A stretch of DNA of 64,000 nt from contig JANQRG010000050.1 of the NCBI GenBank assembly GCA_028284665.1, positions 1 through 64,000 on the forward strand. Direction: 5' to 3'. Under the pieces are notes generated by a model. The model searched no databases. It saw nothing but the letters and a program-made list of their open reading frames with translations, and was not told the DNA's origin. Positions 35,701-44,105 of this stretch are shown here, piece by piece. Origin of the DNA: Croceivirga sp. (GTDB lineage: Bacteria > Bacteroidota > Bacteroidia > Flavobacteriales > Flavobacteriaceae). Position 1 is the stretch's first letter, and every line of letters begins with the position of its first letter. The translations under genes and the position numbers were made by a program.

Positions 35701-38700
35701 CTGTGATATTACCTAAATAGTCCGTTTCCTCAATAATCCTGTCCCAGGAATCGTGATCATAAGCCGTCACTAAACCGTAAGGATCCGTAGTACTCTTTAG
35801 TACCCCTGTATCAGCATCATAGGTGTACGAGGAACTCAAGCCATCAAAATCCGTAAATTCTCTCAGGAACCGTTTATCCGTCCCTCCGGCATCGTAATCA
35901 AAGATTTGCACCCTTGGGGTTTCGCCTGCTGGCGTTAAGGTTTTCCTGGTTATGTTTCCATTGCTAAGGTCATATTGGATATCCTGAACGATCCAGGCCG
36001 TTCCATTTCCTTTTCGCCTGATTTGTGTGACGAGATTATTGTTGTACGTATATTGTTCTTCTGTAGAAAAACTATTCCCATTTAAGGTCAACCGTTCCAC
36101 CATCCGTGTAGGTTTCCCAATATGATAGGTGGAATTGGTCGCCCCGGCATTATTGGAATAGGTATAGGTTAACACCCGGCTCCCTCCCGGAAAGCTGGTG
36201 GTAGTTACCAATGGATTGTTGAAGGAATCGTAGGTGTAGGTTTCTGTTGAGAATACATCCGTAAGGTTGTCGTCTTTTTCAATGCGTTCTAATCGTATAT
36301 CCATTGCTCCGGCATACCCCGCATCTCCCGGCTGTTCATTGGGGGGTAGTATTTGGGCTACATAGGTACCATTGTTCCCATTCGCATAGAATCCAGGTAA
36401 GAGGTGAATTGTCCCCTCGGAAACATCCAATTGATTCCCAACAATACTATAATCTACATCAATATTTCCCGGATATTGGGGAGCAATGGGGGATCCCGGA
36501 TTAGCAATTAGCAGATAGTCGTAGAAGTAGTTGGTTTTTGACCTATAATTGGACCCCGGGTTAGAGGCAAAGGAAGTGGAAACAAACTGTTCCGTTATCG
36601 CACCCCGTAACAGCGGATCATGTTTGGAAACTGTCCATAAGTAAGGGACATTGTCCCCAGACCAGTTAGATCGTTTTACGATCTCAAATCCAACAAAACC
36701 CAGACCCGTGGCATGAGACACGGCGCCCTCGTAGTAGTAGCGTTGTGTTCGGGTAAGCCCTGCTCCCGTCTGTACCATTTCCCGGACCACTTTAAACGAA
36801 GGGGCCACATTGACATTGACAAAAGGATAGCTTTGTGTTAGCACCGCTGCCGGAGCTTCATAGGCTTTGATGAAATTCGGATCACTATCATCTACATACA
36901 AAGGATCCACACGATCGTATTTTATCGTAGTGACCACCCCTTTATTAGTGATCCGTTTTAGGGTCATGTCCTCCCGATGATCTTTGGTAAACGAAAAGGT
37001 AGACACCTCGTTATCACTCAAAGCCCCAAAAACCAAAGTGTTATTGGGTTTATCGGAACTTAAGAAAACGGGGATGGGATAGTGTTTTAAATAGCCTGTG
37101 AAATTTCGGGTACTACCTGTTTGCTGGAAACGAAAAGGTAAGGTACCACTTGTGGGTTTGGAATTGGTGTATACCGTAACAGATTGTGTACCATTATTGG
37201 GGTTGTTGTCATAGGTTATAGTTTGATAATCAATAAGATCAGTTTTTCCGTCGCCATTAATATCCAGGGGTATCAGATTATATCCATATAAGATATTCAA
37301 CAGCGAATCCATATCCGTTTCTTTGTATTCAAAAGGAAAGGTTGTGGTATCGTGGTCAAAATCATTGCCTTGGGACAGAAATACAGCAAAGGTGGTACTG
37401 TTATTGGCGGTGGGAATGATCAGGTCCGTCTTTCCATCGCCATTGTAATCCCCGGGCAATACCGGAAAATCCAAGTCAAAGTCGGCATGGTTTTTTTGAA
37501 ATAGCAAGGTCAAACCTGTATTCGTAGCGTTTAGCGAGTACACCTCTACTTTTCCTTGCTGAAATCGCAGAATGTCCGACTTCCCATCCCCATTGACATC
37601 GGATACCAGGTAGTTGTCCGACGTTAGAAATGTACTTAACATTTGTCCTACAACACTGGCAAAATTGGTGGTAGCCCTTCGGTCAAGCTTTATATGATGT
37701 ACAACCGCGGTATTTATATTGTCGTCTTCGCAACAACACTCCGCGCTTGACCTGGTAATTTGTGGAGCAGCTTTTTGCTCCGGGCGCGGTCTGCTTAACG
37801 GATTACCCCCACCACAATCAGTACTCTCAACACAGGTAGTTTCGCTATACGGTTTTTGGATCGCTATTACATCAGACAGGCCATCCCCGTCAAAGTCGCC
37901 GGCAAGGTACTTCATCGGGATGCGATAGTTAGAAGACGCCGTGCAAGACGCATCCGAAGTATACGTAGGCGCATTCCAGGTTTTGCTATAATCAACCACA
38001 GCAGCAGCACTGGTACTTGGCGGGGCTTCTTTCCAGATATCAAACTTTACTTGAGTGGTTCCCTGATTCTTAATTATGGCAAGGCCCTGGGATTCCCTTA
38101 AGTGATTGTTATTATCCAACCGACTTACCGCAAAAATATCGATAAACCCTCCGGGGATATCAACCGCTTGATCGGCAAAGGTAAAGGGGACATCTGTCTG
38201 GAGGTCCTGAAAAAGCCAAAACTTTTTGTTGGTATCCGGGCCAAAAGTAGGATATACAATAAAATCCAGTTTTCCGTTCCCGTTGAAGTCCAGGGGAACC
38301 GTTTTGGCATTGCGTTGATCCAAATCCCCTACGGATAACTGCACAGCCTCCCCTGGTAAATGTGTTAAGGAATATAGGGTATCCTCATAATCAAATGAAA
38401 TGGTACTCCTACTACTAGTGCCATTGGATTCCCGAACGCTTACTAATCGGTCGTAGTCCAGAATTGTATTGGTGTCATAGGTTAAAAAATAATTACGATA
38501 TACATTCTGATTTGCACTTACACGAATATCTTCTACTCTTTTTCCCCTCTTGAACTCCGTACCATTAATAAAGGACTGTTCTTCTCGGGACCTGCTTTCA
38601 TAATTAAAGGTGATCTCGTTCATATGGCCGGAGGTACCCGTACTGCCATAGCTAATCTTATCGATGCTTAAAGCATTATGTTCCTTGTTGTATACGTAAG

Positions 38701-39391
38701 AGATCCTAACGCCCTGTGGATTTTCCCAATAGGTTATGGCGTAATCCGTTTTGCTTCTGGAATTGCCTGAGTTACCGTAGTACCCAATGGAACCGTCCGG
38801 ATAAAACACTTTGAAGGAAGAAGGTCCGGAAACTCCGGTATCCGGGTGCGAGCCATAAGATACAATTTTAAGGTTGGAGTACTGTTCGGTTTGATAGACC
38901 GTACCATCTCCGCCATAGGTGCCGGTTTTTACAATCAACCGCTGGCCGTCCAAAGCAAAACGATCACGACTATCAAAATCTACCCCATCCATCTCATTGT
39001 CGTGAAAAAGTGTGGAAGGGATACGGGTAATCACTGATACCCCGGATACGTTCCAGCCCCAACCTGCCAGTCCATTCCCGGCATGACTATCATAGGTTAT
39101 GGCAATTTGAGGGTGTACTCCATTTAAACCGGGAGGTACAGCAATTGGTATGGAATAATTTACTCCGCCGGAAAGCGAAACGGATAAATTGTCTACGGTA
39201 GCACCATTAATAGTACCTCCTCCAGCCATACTTGCAGTTGGGCCTGTAATTTTAGATTTCCCGGTACCCAAACCTCCGGGTTGGTATACTGTTTTCCCCG
39301 GGCTGGAAGCCTGTCGTATTCTAACCTCACGTTTTTGCGCAACTAGCGATAAGGACGTTAAAAGAATGAATAATAGCACAAATTTTTTCAT
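32708..39391 (-). CDS. giant SpvB/FG-GAP/YD-repeat (Rhs) polymorphic toxin
   Basis: 2227 residues. Signal peptide (1-19), SpvB-like N-terminal domain (about 50-310), FG-GAP/VCBS calcium-binding repeats (about 350-760; DFNGNGKLD, DFDGDGLSD, DVNGDGKSD, DYNGDGKTD, DINGDGKTD), TcdB-like middle part, YD repeats (about 1130-1850), then the Rhs core ending YDPQLGRFLSPDN and NNPLKYVDPSG at about 1905-1908. After a hydrophobic stretch (1912-1940) and a low-complexity linker comes a pre-toxin segment (about 2015-2121) and a tip of about 90 residues with AFRAAKRANNIPVSSQP and GPHFN. That signature is common in toxin tips; I do not recall its family name. The YD shell should enclose the tip and cut it at the DPxG site. 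It carries no sorting domain; the small protein in front does. Confidence 0.92.
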   Translation of the reverse strand: MKKFVLLFILLTSLSLVAQKREVRIRQASSPGKTVYQPGGLGTGKSKITGPTASMAGGGTINGATVDNLSVSLSGGVNYSIPIAVPPGLNGVHPQIAITYDSHAGNGLAGWGWNVSGVSVITRIPSTLFHDNEMDGVDFDSRDRFALDGQRLIVKTGTYGGDGTVYQTEQYSNLKIVSYGSHPDTGVSGPSSFKVFYPDGSIGYYGNSGNSRSKTDYAITYWENPQGVRISYVYNKEHNALSIDKISYGSTGTSGHMNEITFNYESRSREEQSFINGTEFKRGKRVEDIRVSANQNVYRNYFLTYDTNTILDYDRLVSVRESNGTSSRSTISFDYEDTLYSLTHLPGEAVQLSVGDLDQRNAKTVPLDFNGNGKLDFIVYPTFGPDTNKKFWLFQDLQTDVPFTFADQAVDIPGGFIDIFAVSRLDNNNHLRESQGLAIIKNQGTTQVKFDIWKEAPPSTSAAAVVDYSKTWNAPTYTSDASCTASSNYRIPMKYLAGDFDGDGLSDVIAIQKPYSETTCVESTDCGGGNPLSRPRPEQKAAPQITRSSAECCCEDDNINTAVVHHIKLDRRATTNFASVVGQMLSTFLTSDNYLVSDVNGDGKSDILRFQQGKVEVYSLNATNTGLTLLFQKNHADFDLDFPVLPGDYNGDGKTDLIIPTANNSTTFAVFLSQGNDFDHDTTTFPFEYKETDMDSLLNILYGYNLIPLDINGDGKTDLIDYQTITYDNNPNNGTQSVTVYTNSKPTSGTLPFRFQQTGSTRNFTGYLKHYPIPVFLSSDKPNNTLVFGALSDNEVSTFSFTKDHREDMTLKRITNKGVVTTIKYDRVDPLYVDDSDPNFIKAYEAPAAVLTQSYPFVNVNVAPSFKVVREMVQTGAGLTRTQRYYYEGAVSHATGLGFVGFEIVKRSNWSGDNVPYLWTVSKHDPLLRGAITEQFVSTSFASNPGSNYRSKTNYFYDYLLIANPGSPIAPQYPGNIDVDYSIVGNQLDVSEGTIHLLPGFYANGNNGTYVAQILPPNEQPGDAGYAGAMDIRLERIEKDDNLTDVFSTETYTYDSFNNPLVTTTSFPGGSRVLTYTYSNNAGATNSTYHIGKPTRMVERLTLNGNSFSTEEQYTYNNNLVTQIRRKGNGTAWIVQDIQYDLSNGNITRKTLTPAGETPRVQIFDYDAGGTDKRFLREFTDFDGLSSSYTYDADTGVLKSTTDPYGLVTAYDHDSWDRIIEETDYLGNITDHTYTVLSGSGLRHNVDYADGSKEMTNYNAFGWVERSGTLSLNNKWSYVDYEYDVAGRPTRESEPHDGSPSQWNTTDLDQYGRPISQQLYTGRNITITYPGLSTIVDDGVKTVTTTRDALGNTVKVQDPGGTVDYTYYASGQLKSASYGTHVVTVGVDGWGRKTSLTDPSAGTYTYSYDGFGQLREQTSPNGTTTYDYDTEGKMTQKEISGSATDILVTYKYYESTNQIEKITGTDNENAGRTYTYDYRYDTYDRLEEIEEKTGLANYKYHIDYDLTYGRVEKETYTSELIGGPSKILTTRNVYDTSGILIEIWNDGTPEKLWELTDINARGQALSVTLGNGMEKTKVYDMYGYVTKIEDKETGTNPTTALHTEYTFDAVRGNLSNRENFGFNWQESFQYDSQDRLTSITGDVTHTMSYLNNGNIDNNDALGDYIYGDSSKKYRLTEIDPNPAGETYFQQHPTQQITYNAYKKPVEIHQAGHGRVSFEYGPLMNRSTAYYGGEDADRSLRRYKKHYSAIIPVEIVEDTQANTEKIITYVGGDAYSAPIVHIKTTGTGAIDEYHYLHRDYLGSILAITDADGDVIEERQFGAWGVVDQFSDSGGGTTFDHTALLGRGYTGHEHFFEVSLIHMNGRMYDPQLGRFLSPDNYIQEPFNTQSYNRYGYVLNNPLKYVDPSGEFGEIIVGALIAKIFFGASAILGAYGFLKELLDDNSDSNPAQSTAPTPSNNQNNSQMTSSASPPGAARHSSGNARLNDGGLVALNIPAVESSINDNNVAFTFGNNLSYTAVNPNGISQLGRRDPLQGLPKPDGASGLADQGFTITTEDVADTVLDFVPIVGGAKDIYKGIRDGDGWQVAIGAGSIILDIFTAGGASVVKGGIKTGIKAGGRYLAKRSARQATGVAAKLASKVYDSANAAFRAAKRANNIPVSSQPIDVFTVPDKINPQVQLKVFRFRNNAGELIDIRKDLPRTFPDGGFQGPHFNAGPAGGKLKQHFFFK

Positions 39392-39397
39392 GGTCGG

Positions 39398-39886
39398 TTA
39401 TTTTTTTAAGATATGGAAGGCTTTTTTGGAACGGTCGGTATATTGGACATACAAGATGTACCGACCTGGAGGGTAGGCAGTTAAGTCAAGATCAAGGTTG
39501 CCCTGCCGTGTTGAAATATCAGTGTGATAGAGTTGTCGTCCGATACCGGAAAACAGCACTATTTGGGCTACGGGCTTTTCGGTATTTACCCATTCTATGT
39601 GGAGCATGTTGGTCACCGGATTGGGATAGGCCATAATACGACTGTCTTCCACAGTTTCTTCTCCAAGAGCATCTTGCAAAATATCATCTTCCAGGTCTAC
39701 CGTAACCACTTCAGTGGAATCTACTACAGGTTCTCGCCCGGAGCCCTGACAGTTTATACACACCCTGTCGCGCAAGGTTTGATTGCCTGCAGCATCATAG
39801 CTGAACTGAATGGCATATTGTTGTTGGGCCCATAACGAACCCAACAGGCATAGGCTGAATACGGATGTAAGTAGTAATTTATTCAT
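39398..39886 (-). CDS. small YD-motif protein with T9SS type A sorting domain
   Basis: 162 residues. Signal peptide (1-20, LWAQ|Q), then QFSYDAAGNQTLRDRV (about 27-42), a clear single YD/Rhs repeat, a CxxC pair (CINC), an acidic linker (about 55-78) and a C-terminal T9SS type A sorting domain (about 82-162; MAYPNPVTNMLHIEW, GRYILYVQY, KKAFHILKK). It lies six bases before the giant Rhs gene and overlaps the gene in front by eight bases. Its likely job is to bring a T9SS signal to the Rhs protein, which lacks one; this is inference. Confidence 0.85.
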   Translation of the reverse strand: MNKLLLTSVFSLCLLGSLWAQQQYAIQFSYDAAGNQTLRDRVCINCQGSGREPVVDSTEVVTVDLEDDILQDALGEETVEDSRIMAYPNPVTNMLHIEWVNTEKPVAQIVLFSGIGRQLYHTDISTRQGNLDLDLTAYPPGRYILYVQYTDRSKKAFHILKK

Positions 39887-40826
39887 GATTGGTTGTTGTT
39901 TTAGGGGTAATCAATTCCTGAAGTAATGTTTCCATCGCATGGACTTTTAGTTGCAATTGTTCATGCTGTTGTTGTATTTCCTGTAGCTGTTGGATCGCTT
40001 TTTCCTGTTCCAGGGTGTACAAGGTCAACTCCTCGATCTTCTCTAACAGCTTCAGGTTCATTTCCTTAAGCAACACCCCATTTTCCTCCATTTCTTTGGC
40101 GGAAGGGATATTGGGTAAATGGCCATTTTCCGAGATGTAGTTCTGGACCTCCTCCAAGCACTTGAGGTTGTAGTCTGCTGCAAAAACGTAATCTGGGGCT
40201 AAGGCACCGTCCAGGTCTACTCGTACCTCCCGGGTATGGATGTCGCCGTTAACCGTGAGTTTGGCATCGGGATATCTGGTCCCTACCCCCATATTTCCGT
40301 TAACCACTACCTTACCAGGGTGTTGCTCTGATCCACCAGCATAATTTTGATATACCTCCAATGCTGCATCACCATAATGGCCATAGTCCGTTCCTATCCT
40401 TAAATGGCTGTTACTTCCTTCAACACCTGCCCAGAAATTAAATGGCATGCCCCCATCGGTAAGGGAAATAGCCCCATCCCTTACGGAAAGTTTTGTATTG
40501 GGAGAATTGGTGCCAATACCTACTTTGCCCCCATTAAACCAAGTATCACCATTGGAATGGATCTGGAATTTTTGTTCAACATTGTCGTTTCTGCCAAGGA
40601 TATATCCATGGGCATCGCCATTCAATGTTACCCTGTAGCTACTTGCTTTGTTAACCGTAATATGACTTTTAGCCTTAATATTCCCATTAACATCGAGTTT
40701 ACCAGTTGGGCTGGTTGTCCCAATACCCACATTATCTGTTGTGGTAATGGTATTACTAACTTCTGTCCATTGGGCTGCCAAAGCTGCATGCAGGAAAACC
40801 GCCGATAAGAGTATTATTTTTCTCAT
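39879..40826 (-). CDS. tail-fibre-like repeat protein with coiled-coil end, copy 3
   Basis: 315 residues with signal peptide (1-18). Repeats of the form VGIGTxSPxxKLxVNG (from about 32, 100, 178) are the beta-helical units found in phage-tail-fibre-like Bacteroidota proteins. The C-terminal part has the conserved stretch REVRVDLDGALAPDYVF, GHLPNIPSAKEMEENG and LKEMNLKLLEKIEELTLY, followed by a Gln-rich coiled coil. It probably forms trimers at the cell surface. It is a paralogue of the two genes in front and part of the Rhs operon. Confidence 0.85.
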   Translation of the reverse strand: MRKIILLSAVFLHAALAAQWTEVSNTITTTDNVGIGTTSPTGKLDVNGNIKAKSHITVNKASSYRVTLNGDAHGYILGRNDNVEQKFQIHSNGDTWFNGGKVGIGTNSPNTKLSVRDGAISLTDGGMPFNFWAGVEGSNSHLRIGTDYGHYGDAALEVYQNYAGGSEQHPGKVVVNGNMGVGTRYPDAKLTVNGDIHTREVRVDLDGALAPDYVFAADYNLKCLEEVQNYISENGHLPNIPSAKEMEENGVLLKEMNLKLLEKIEELTLYTLEQEKAIQQLQEIQQQHEQLQLKVHAMETLLQELITPKTTTNHE

Positions 40827-40839
40827 GCTACTTCATATT

Positions 40840-42153
40840 TTAGTTCTTGCCATTATCTTCTACTTGTTGCTCAAGTTTTCTCATTCTTTTTTCTTGATTC
40901 CCAATTCTTTTTTCCTGATTATGTATTCTTTTTTCTTGATTCTTGTTTCTTTGCTCTTGTTGAAGGATATACAGTGTCAACTCTTCAATCTTCTCCAACA
41001 ACTTTAGGTTCATTTCTTTAAGCAAAAGGCCATTTTTCTCCATTTCTTTGGCGGAAGGGATATTAGGGAGGTGACCCTGTTGTTTGATGTAGTCTTGAAC
41101 CTCTTCCAGGGATCTTAGGTCGTAGTTTTCATGAAACACATAATCTGGTGCCACCGCGCCGTCAAGGTCTACTCGTACCTCCCGCGTATGGATATCTCCG
41201 TTAACCGTAAGTTTAGCGTCCGGGGTGGTGGTTCCGATACCAAGATTTCCATTAATGAACTGGTTCCCTTGGCTGTGTACTATCCTCGCCCATGTTCCAA
41301 TTCCATCTTGATTGGTACTTCGGAAATACATTATCGGATTCGTACTTGAATTCCTAATTGCTATCTGGCCATTATACCTATAGGAGGAATGGTTTGAGCT
41401 GTGGTTTAGATTAACCCCCCAAAACCATTGGCCCGATTCTGGTGCATTGGCTCCATCATAACTTTGATAAAAACCACTTTGCCAAATCGTATTCCAGTCA
41501 TTAACTGTAATAGGATCATTGAGCAGTATCTTATTACTTAATATATCCCCTACTACATGTAGTTTCTCTGAAGGTGATGCTGTTCCAATACCTACATTAC
41601 CGTTGTTTGCTACCAAAGTATTATTGTGTAATTGAAACTCTGGCCTGGTGGAATTTGACCTTGAGAGTTTAAGCACTGCTTCCTGATTATCTCCAGAATC
41701 AGAAGAGGTTATGTCTAAATCTATGGCGTTCCCTCTATCAATGGTGTTGAACCGCCATCTAAGCTTGTTTTCATAGTTGGCAGATAATACGAGATTGGTG
41801 GTGTTAAAATTAGCTCCATAAATGTCGAGTTTTCCGTCTGGTGTTGTAGTACCGACACCCATATTTCCATTGGGCTTAAATACCATCTGATGAGCATCAT
41901 TGAAAGCAAAACCTATTCCTTCCGTTTTGTGTATATTAACTCCGAACCCCGTATTGTCCAAGGTGCCAATTGTAGGATCGTTGGCAGCAAAAGTATTGGG
42001 AATCCTTATTTCATTGCTAATGCGCAAAACCGGACCTACAATCTCATCAGTGGTGCTTACCTCATTATTGTTAGAAATTGTATCCCATTGCGCTACACTA
42101 TTGATGCTTGCCATAATAATAATAACAGAGGTAATGATTCTTCTATTCATCAT
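40840..42153 (-). CDS. tail-fibre-like repeat protein with coiled-coil end, copy 2
   Basis: 437 residues with signal peptide (1-22). Repeats GVGTTTPDGKLDIYG, VGIGTASPSEKLHVVG and LGIGTTTPDAKLTVNG are spread along the protein. The shared end VRVDLDGAVAPDYVFHENYD, LPNIPSAKEMEKNG and LEKIEELTLY precedes a striking short heptad run with (K/H/G)NQEKRI units (about 407-430). It overlaps the following copy's gene start by four bases. Same family as its neighbours. Confidence 0.85.
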   Translation of the reverse strand: MMNRRIITSVIIIMASINSVAQWDTISNNNEVSTTDEIVGPVLRISNEIRIPNTFAANDPTIGTLDNTGFGVNIHKTEGIGFAFNDAHQMVFKPNGNMGVGTTTPDGKLDIYGANFNTTNLVLSANYENKLRWRFNTIDRGNAIDLDITSSDSGDNQEAVLKLSRSNSTRPEFQLHNNTLVANNGNVGIGTASPSEKLHVVGDILSNKILLNDPITVNDWNTIWQSGFYQSYDGANAPESGQWFWGVNLNHSSNHSSYRYNGQIAIRNSSTNPIMYFRSTNQDGIGTWARIVHSQGNQFINGNLGIGTTTPDAKLTVNGDIHTREVRVDLDGAVAPDYVFHENYDLRSLEEVQDYIKQQGHLPNIPSAKEMEKNGLLLKEMNLKLLEKIEELTLYILQQEQRNKNQEKRIHNQEKRIGNQEKRMRKLEQQVEDNGKN

Positions 42154-43148
42154 TCAGTAGTTTTAATCTGATTAAGCTCTTCTTTAAACTTTTCTAGCTG
42201 TTTAAACTGGTCTTCATTTTCCTTCTTGAGTTCCACAATGTATAAAGTCAACTCCTCAATCTTCTCCAATAGTAGTTTGTTCATCTCCCCAAGTAGTATC
42301 CCGTTTTCTTCCACTTCTTTGGCAGAAGGGATGTTGATCAAGCGGCCTTTTTCTTTGATGTGTTGTTCCACTTCTTCCAGTGTGGGGAGGTCATAACCTT
42401 CTTCAAATACATAATCCGCCCATCCCGTCTCTACTTTGATTTCTTCAGCACGGATTTTACCTTTTACAGCCAGTTTATAGGCACCGGAATTAGTGGTGCC
42501 AATGCTTAGATTTCCATTTGGATCAAACACTAACGCGTTTGAACTGGATTGGTAATTGTATAAACTGAATTTGCCGGTACTTGGATAGTTGGATAGAAAT
42601 CCCCAGGTACTTTGTCCCTGATCTTGGAATCTGATAACGGACTGATCATCATCAGATCCGGTATTGATGTGTATCTCCGAATTATCACCAACAGCAGATT
42701 TGACTTCAAGCTTTGATGAAGGTGTGTTTGTGCCTATCCCTATATCTCCATTGGTTTTAATAATGAATAAACCTGGATTATCATGTCTGTTTAAAGTGCC
42801 AAAGTTTATACGAAAACTTGAATCACCACTACCTCCCGTTGTCTGTCTGGTTAAGGACCAGACATCGGTATTTGCACTACCGTTGCCTTCAACAAAGTTT
42901 ATAGCAGAACCCCATGTTCCCGCAGAATTAGAGATAATATCCAATTGGGCATCTTGTGCTTCCATAACAAACTCGGAATACATTGAACTAATCCCGGAGT
43001 TCTCTTTGACAACATGGAATATTTCTGAGGGACTTACGGTTCCAATTCCCACGTTATCCATTGTGGTAATGGTGCTGCCGCTATCTGTCCATTGGGCATG
43101 CAGATTCACATTCATTATAGCAACAGCTATCAAAATTGCTTTTTTCAT
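42150..43148 (-). CDS. tail-fibre-like repeat protein with coiled-coil end, copy 1
   Basis: 332 residues from ATG 43148, which is followed at once by the signal peptide MKKAILIAVAIMNVNLHAQ; the longer frame to 43289 only adds 47 unrelated residues. Repeats DNVGIGTVSPSEIFHV and IGIGTNTPSSKLEVKS, and a shared end with ADYVFEEGYDLPTLEEVEQH, LINIPSAKEVEENG and LLEKIEELTLY, then a Lys/Glu coiled coil. First gene of the seven-gene Rhs transcript. It is more diverged than copies 2 and 3. Confidence 0.85.
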   Translation of the reverse strand: MKKAILIAVAIMNVNLHAQWTDSGSTITTMDNVGIGTVSPSEIFHVVKENSGISSMYSEFVMEAQDAQLDIISNSAGTWGSAINFVEGNGSANTDVWSLTRQTTGGSGDSSFRINFGTLNRHDNPGLFIIKTNGDIGIGTNTPSSKLEVKSAVGDNSEIHINTGSDDDQSVIRFQDQGQSTWGFLSNYPSTGKFSLYNYQSSSNALVFDPNGNLSIGTTNSGAYKLAVKGKIRAEEIKVETGWADYVFEEGYDLPTLEEVEQHIKEKGRLINIPSAKEVEENGILLGEMNKLLLEKIEELTLYIVELKKENEDQFKQLEKFKEELNQIKTTE

Positions 43149-43611
43149 TAGATTAGATTTTATAGAGTGTTTAAAAATCAAAAACTTAGCATCGTAAACC
43201 GACAAGTACTGCCGATCCAACTTTGAATCATTCGTAAAACAAACGGAACCGGGAAAGGAGAAAGGGATTAGGGGAATTTTGGCATTCATCGGTAGCGGTT
43301 GGGGTGTTAGGTTGTTAAAAATTACTTAAAATCTTGTAATTAGATTACAGTAATACTATCAGAATACGTCAGATATCTATATTACTTTACTTACATTTTT
43401 TGTAGGCTTCTAAAAATCAGATATTTAGAATATTTTCTATTGTAGTGTAGAAAAAATATTTAACTATTACTTAACATAGCCGCTCTAATAGGGTTGGAAG
43501 TGCGAAATCAAAAATGCGCTACGAAAAGACACTCTTTTCAGCACACAAATACGCCCGCTTTTCGGTTCAAGAATTCTTACGGTACTTTGCCGAAGCAAAT
43601 CAATGTGTACT
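43149..43611. other. A/T-rich intergenic region between Rhs operon and HIT gene, no gene seen
   Basis: The region separates divergent genes and should hold both promoters. Bases 43319-43480 are very A/T-rich. No TAnnTTTG match with a good -33 partner was found on either strand; a partial TAAGTTTT box lies on the minus strand at about 43186. A GAAAAG/CTTTTC mini-hairpin is near 43524-43540. Confidence 0.55.
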
Positions 43612-44094
43612 ATGGAAACAAAACTTCTTTTCGCAGCCCTATCCTTTATTTGGTTCATCGCGCCAAAACTTTCTTATGGACAAAGTCCGGAATATGAAAC
43701 CCGGAAAAAAGCGAAGATTGCCGCGGGTTCCGTTTTTACCAGGATCATTAAGCGGGAGGCCCCGGCCACCATCGTGTATGAGGATACAGACGTCATTGCC
43801 TTTGTCCCATTACGACCGCAAGCACCGGTACATTTTCTGATTGTCCCCAAAAAAGAGATCCCTACCGTTAATGATGTCGAAGAAGATGATGTTGTCATTA
43901 TGGGCAAATTATTCCTGGTAGCGAAACAATTGGCGGAAGAATATGACATTGCCGCCACCGGTTACCGCTTGGCCATCAATACCAACGAAGACTCCGGACA
44001 GTCCGTGTTTCATATTCATATGCATATTATGGGTGGCATGTCGCTAGGTCCTATGGTAGATCAAACCTACAGAAATAATAAAAAGAAAAAGTGA
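43612..44094 (+). CDS. exported HIT (histidine triad) family protein
   Basis: 160 residues from ATG 43612 (an ATG three codons earlier is possible). The body is a canonical HINT-type HIT domain: VFTRIIKREAPATIVYED, FVPLRPQAPVHFLIVPKK, and the triad HIHMH (His134, 136, 138) followed by GGMSLGPMV. HINT proteins hydrolyse nucleoside phosphoramidates. Unusually, residues 1-24 form a signal peptide (SYG|Q), which would export the protein; relatives are cytoplasmic. It ends with a run of four Lys and is convergent with the barrel gene (11-base gap). Confidence 0.88.
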   Translation: METKLLFAALSFIWFIAPKLSYGQSPEYETRKKAKIAAGSVFTRIIKREAPATIVYEDTDVIAFVPLRPQAPVHFLIVPKKEIPTVNDVEEDDVVIMGKLFLVAKQLAEEYDIAATGYRLAINTNEDSGQSVFHIHMHIMGGMSLGPMVDQTYRNNKKKK

Positions 44095-44105
44095 TCCTTT
44101 TGCCC

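Noticed and set aside
32708-43148. Prophage or eCIS tail cluster
   Set aside because: Tail-fibre-like repeats alone are not enough: there is no sheath, tube, baseplate, capsid or integrase gene, and all proteins have Sec signals.
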